Assembly: GCA_020442095.1 (NCBI GenBank)
Contig: JAGRKY010000253.1
Coordinates: 1 to 6,409, forward strand
Length of the DNA: 6,409 nt
Direction: 5' to 3'
Source of the DNA: Bauldia sp.
Lineage (GTDB): Bacteria > Pseudomonadota > Alphaproteobacteria > Rhizobiales > Kaistiaceae
Shown here: positions 6,127 to 6,409 of the stretch, piece by piece
How the letters are laid out: the number at the start of each line of letters is the position of its first letter
How positions within the stretch are numbered: position 1 is the first letter of the stretch
The notes under the pieces: generated by a model
What the model was told of the DNA's origin: nothing
The model's database searches: none
Seen by the model: only the letters and a program-made list of their open reading frames with translations
Position numbers and translations under genes: made by a program

Positions 6127-6158
6127 AAGAAAGGGCGCGGAAATCCCGCGCCCTTCTT
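6127..6158 (-). terminator. Rho-independent terminator of icd, shared with the convergent operon
   Basis: AAGGGCGCGG (6131-6140) pairs perfectly with CCGCGCCCTT (6146-6155) around the loop AAATC; three more outer pairs (6127-6129 with 6156-6158) form past one bulged A. Read on the minus strand, the stem leads into a T-rich run (TTTCTTTTTG), a classic intrinsic terminator for icd. On the plus strand the following CTTCTTCC is a poorer T-run, so it may also stop the RHH operon, less efficiently. Confidence 0.85.
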
Positions 6159-6179
6159 CCGTCGATGGGGGATGGCGCG

Positions 6180-6409
6180 TCAGGCGGCAGCCATCGCCTT
6201 CTGGAGGTTCTCGTCGACCTTGTCGAGGAAGCCGGTGGTCGACAGCCACTTCTGGTCGGGGCCGACGAGGAGGGCGAGGTCCTTGGTCATGTAGCCGGAC
6301 TCGACGGTGTCGATGCAGACCTTCTCCAGCGTCCTGGCGAAGCGGTCGAGCTCGTCGTTGCCGTCGAGCTTGGCGCGATGCATTAGGCCGCGGGTCCAGG
6401 CGAAGATCG
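6180..6409 (-). CDS. icd: NADP-dependent isocitrate dehydrogenase, C-terminal part (gene continues past the window)
   Basis: The last 75 residues of isocitrate dehydrogenase, the TCA-cycle enzyme that oxidises isocitrate to 2-oxoglutarate and CO2 with NADP+. The reading starts at base 6407 with [20 protein letters not shown], the strongly conserved block of the eukaryotic-type homodimeric subfamily. It goes on with [20 protein letters not shown] and [20 protein letters not shown], typical of alphaproteobacterial enzymes, and ends in an AMAAA tail at TGA 6182-6180. Given a usual length near 405 residues, about 330 lie outside the window. The frame is intact with no sign of damage. The gene ends 22 bases from a strong terminator hairpin. 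Identification is firm. Confidence 0.96.
   Translation of the reverse strand, partial: IFAWTRGLMHRAKLDGNDELDRFARTLEKVCIDTVESGYMTKDLALLVGPDQKWLSTTGFLDKVDENLQKAMAAA

Overview
The window looks like a chromosomal segment of a GC-rich alphaproteobacterium, probably Hyphomicrobiales (Rhizobiales). The reasons are the very high GC content at third codon positions, the tightly packed genes, a MloK1-like potassium channel, and the C-terminal end of a eukaryotic-type NADP isocitrate dehydrogenase of the kind common in that group. No insertion sequence, prophage, CRISPR array, tRNA or rRNA was recognised.

Left part (1-3172, plus strand): the last codons of an unidentified gene are followed after 13 bases by a six-helix voltage-gated potassium channel. 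The channel has an intact charged S4 and a TVGYGD filter, but its C-terminal cyclic-nucleotide-binding domain is degenerate. A 96-base gap with a small tandem repeat then leads to a KefB/KefC-like cation/proton antiporter with a C-terminal NAD-binding RCK domain. Both proteins concern K+ movement across the inner membrane.

Middle part (3163-5404): the antiporter converges on an aldo/keto reductase gene (minus strand), with a hairpin between them. The reductase is transcribed divergently from an AraC-family regulator whose N-terminal domain resembles that of YqhC. The 254-base gap between them holds a cluster of TCCGATA/TCCGGAT motifs that may be regulator sites. Kef systems and YqhC-type circuits are both tied to reactive electrophiles (methylglyoxal and other aldehydes), so antiporter, reductase and regulator may form a small electrophile-defence neighbourhood. 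This is inference.

Right part (5417-6409): a striking 26-base near-perfect palindrome sits at the promoter and start region of a two-gene operon. The first gene encodes a small ribbon-helix-helix protein of 83 residues. The second overlaps it by 8 bases and encodes a 130-residue protein with conserved-looking NHRAHVR, YHETIT and LDRYY motifs and no assigned function. The operon converges on the 3' end of icd, separated by a strong terminator hairpin whose T-run serves icd. The palindrome plus RHH gene plus uncharacterised partner is the most novel-looking unit in the window.
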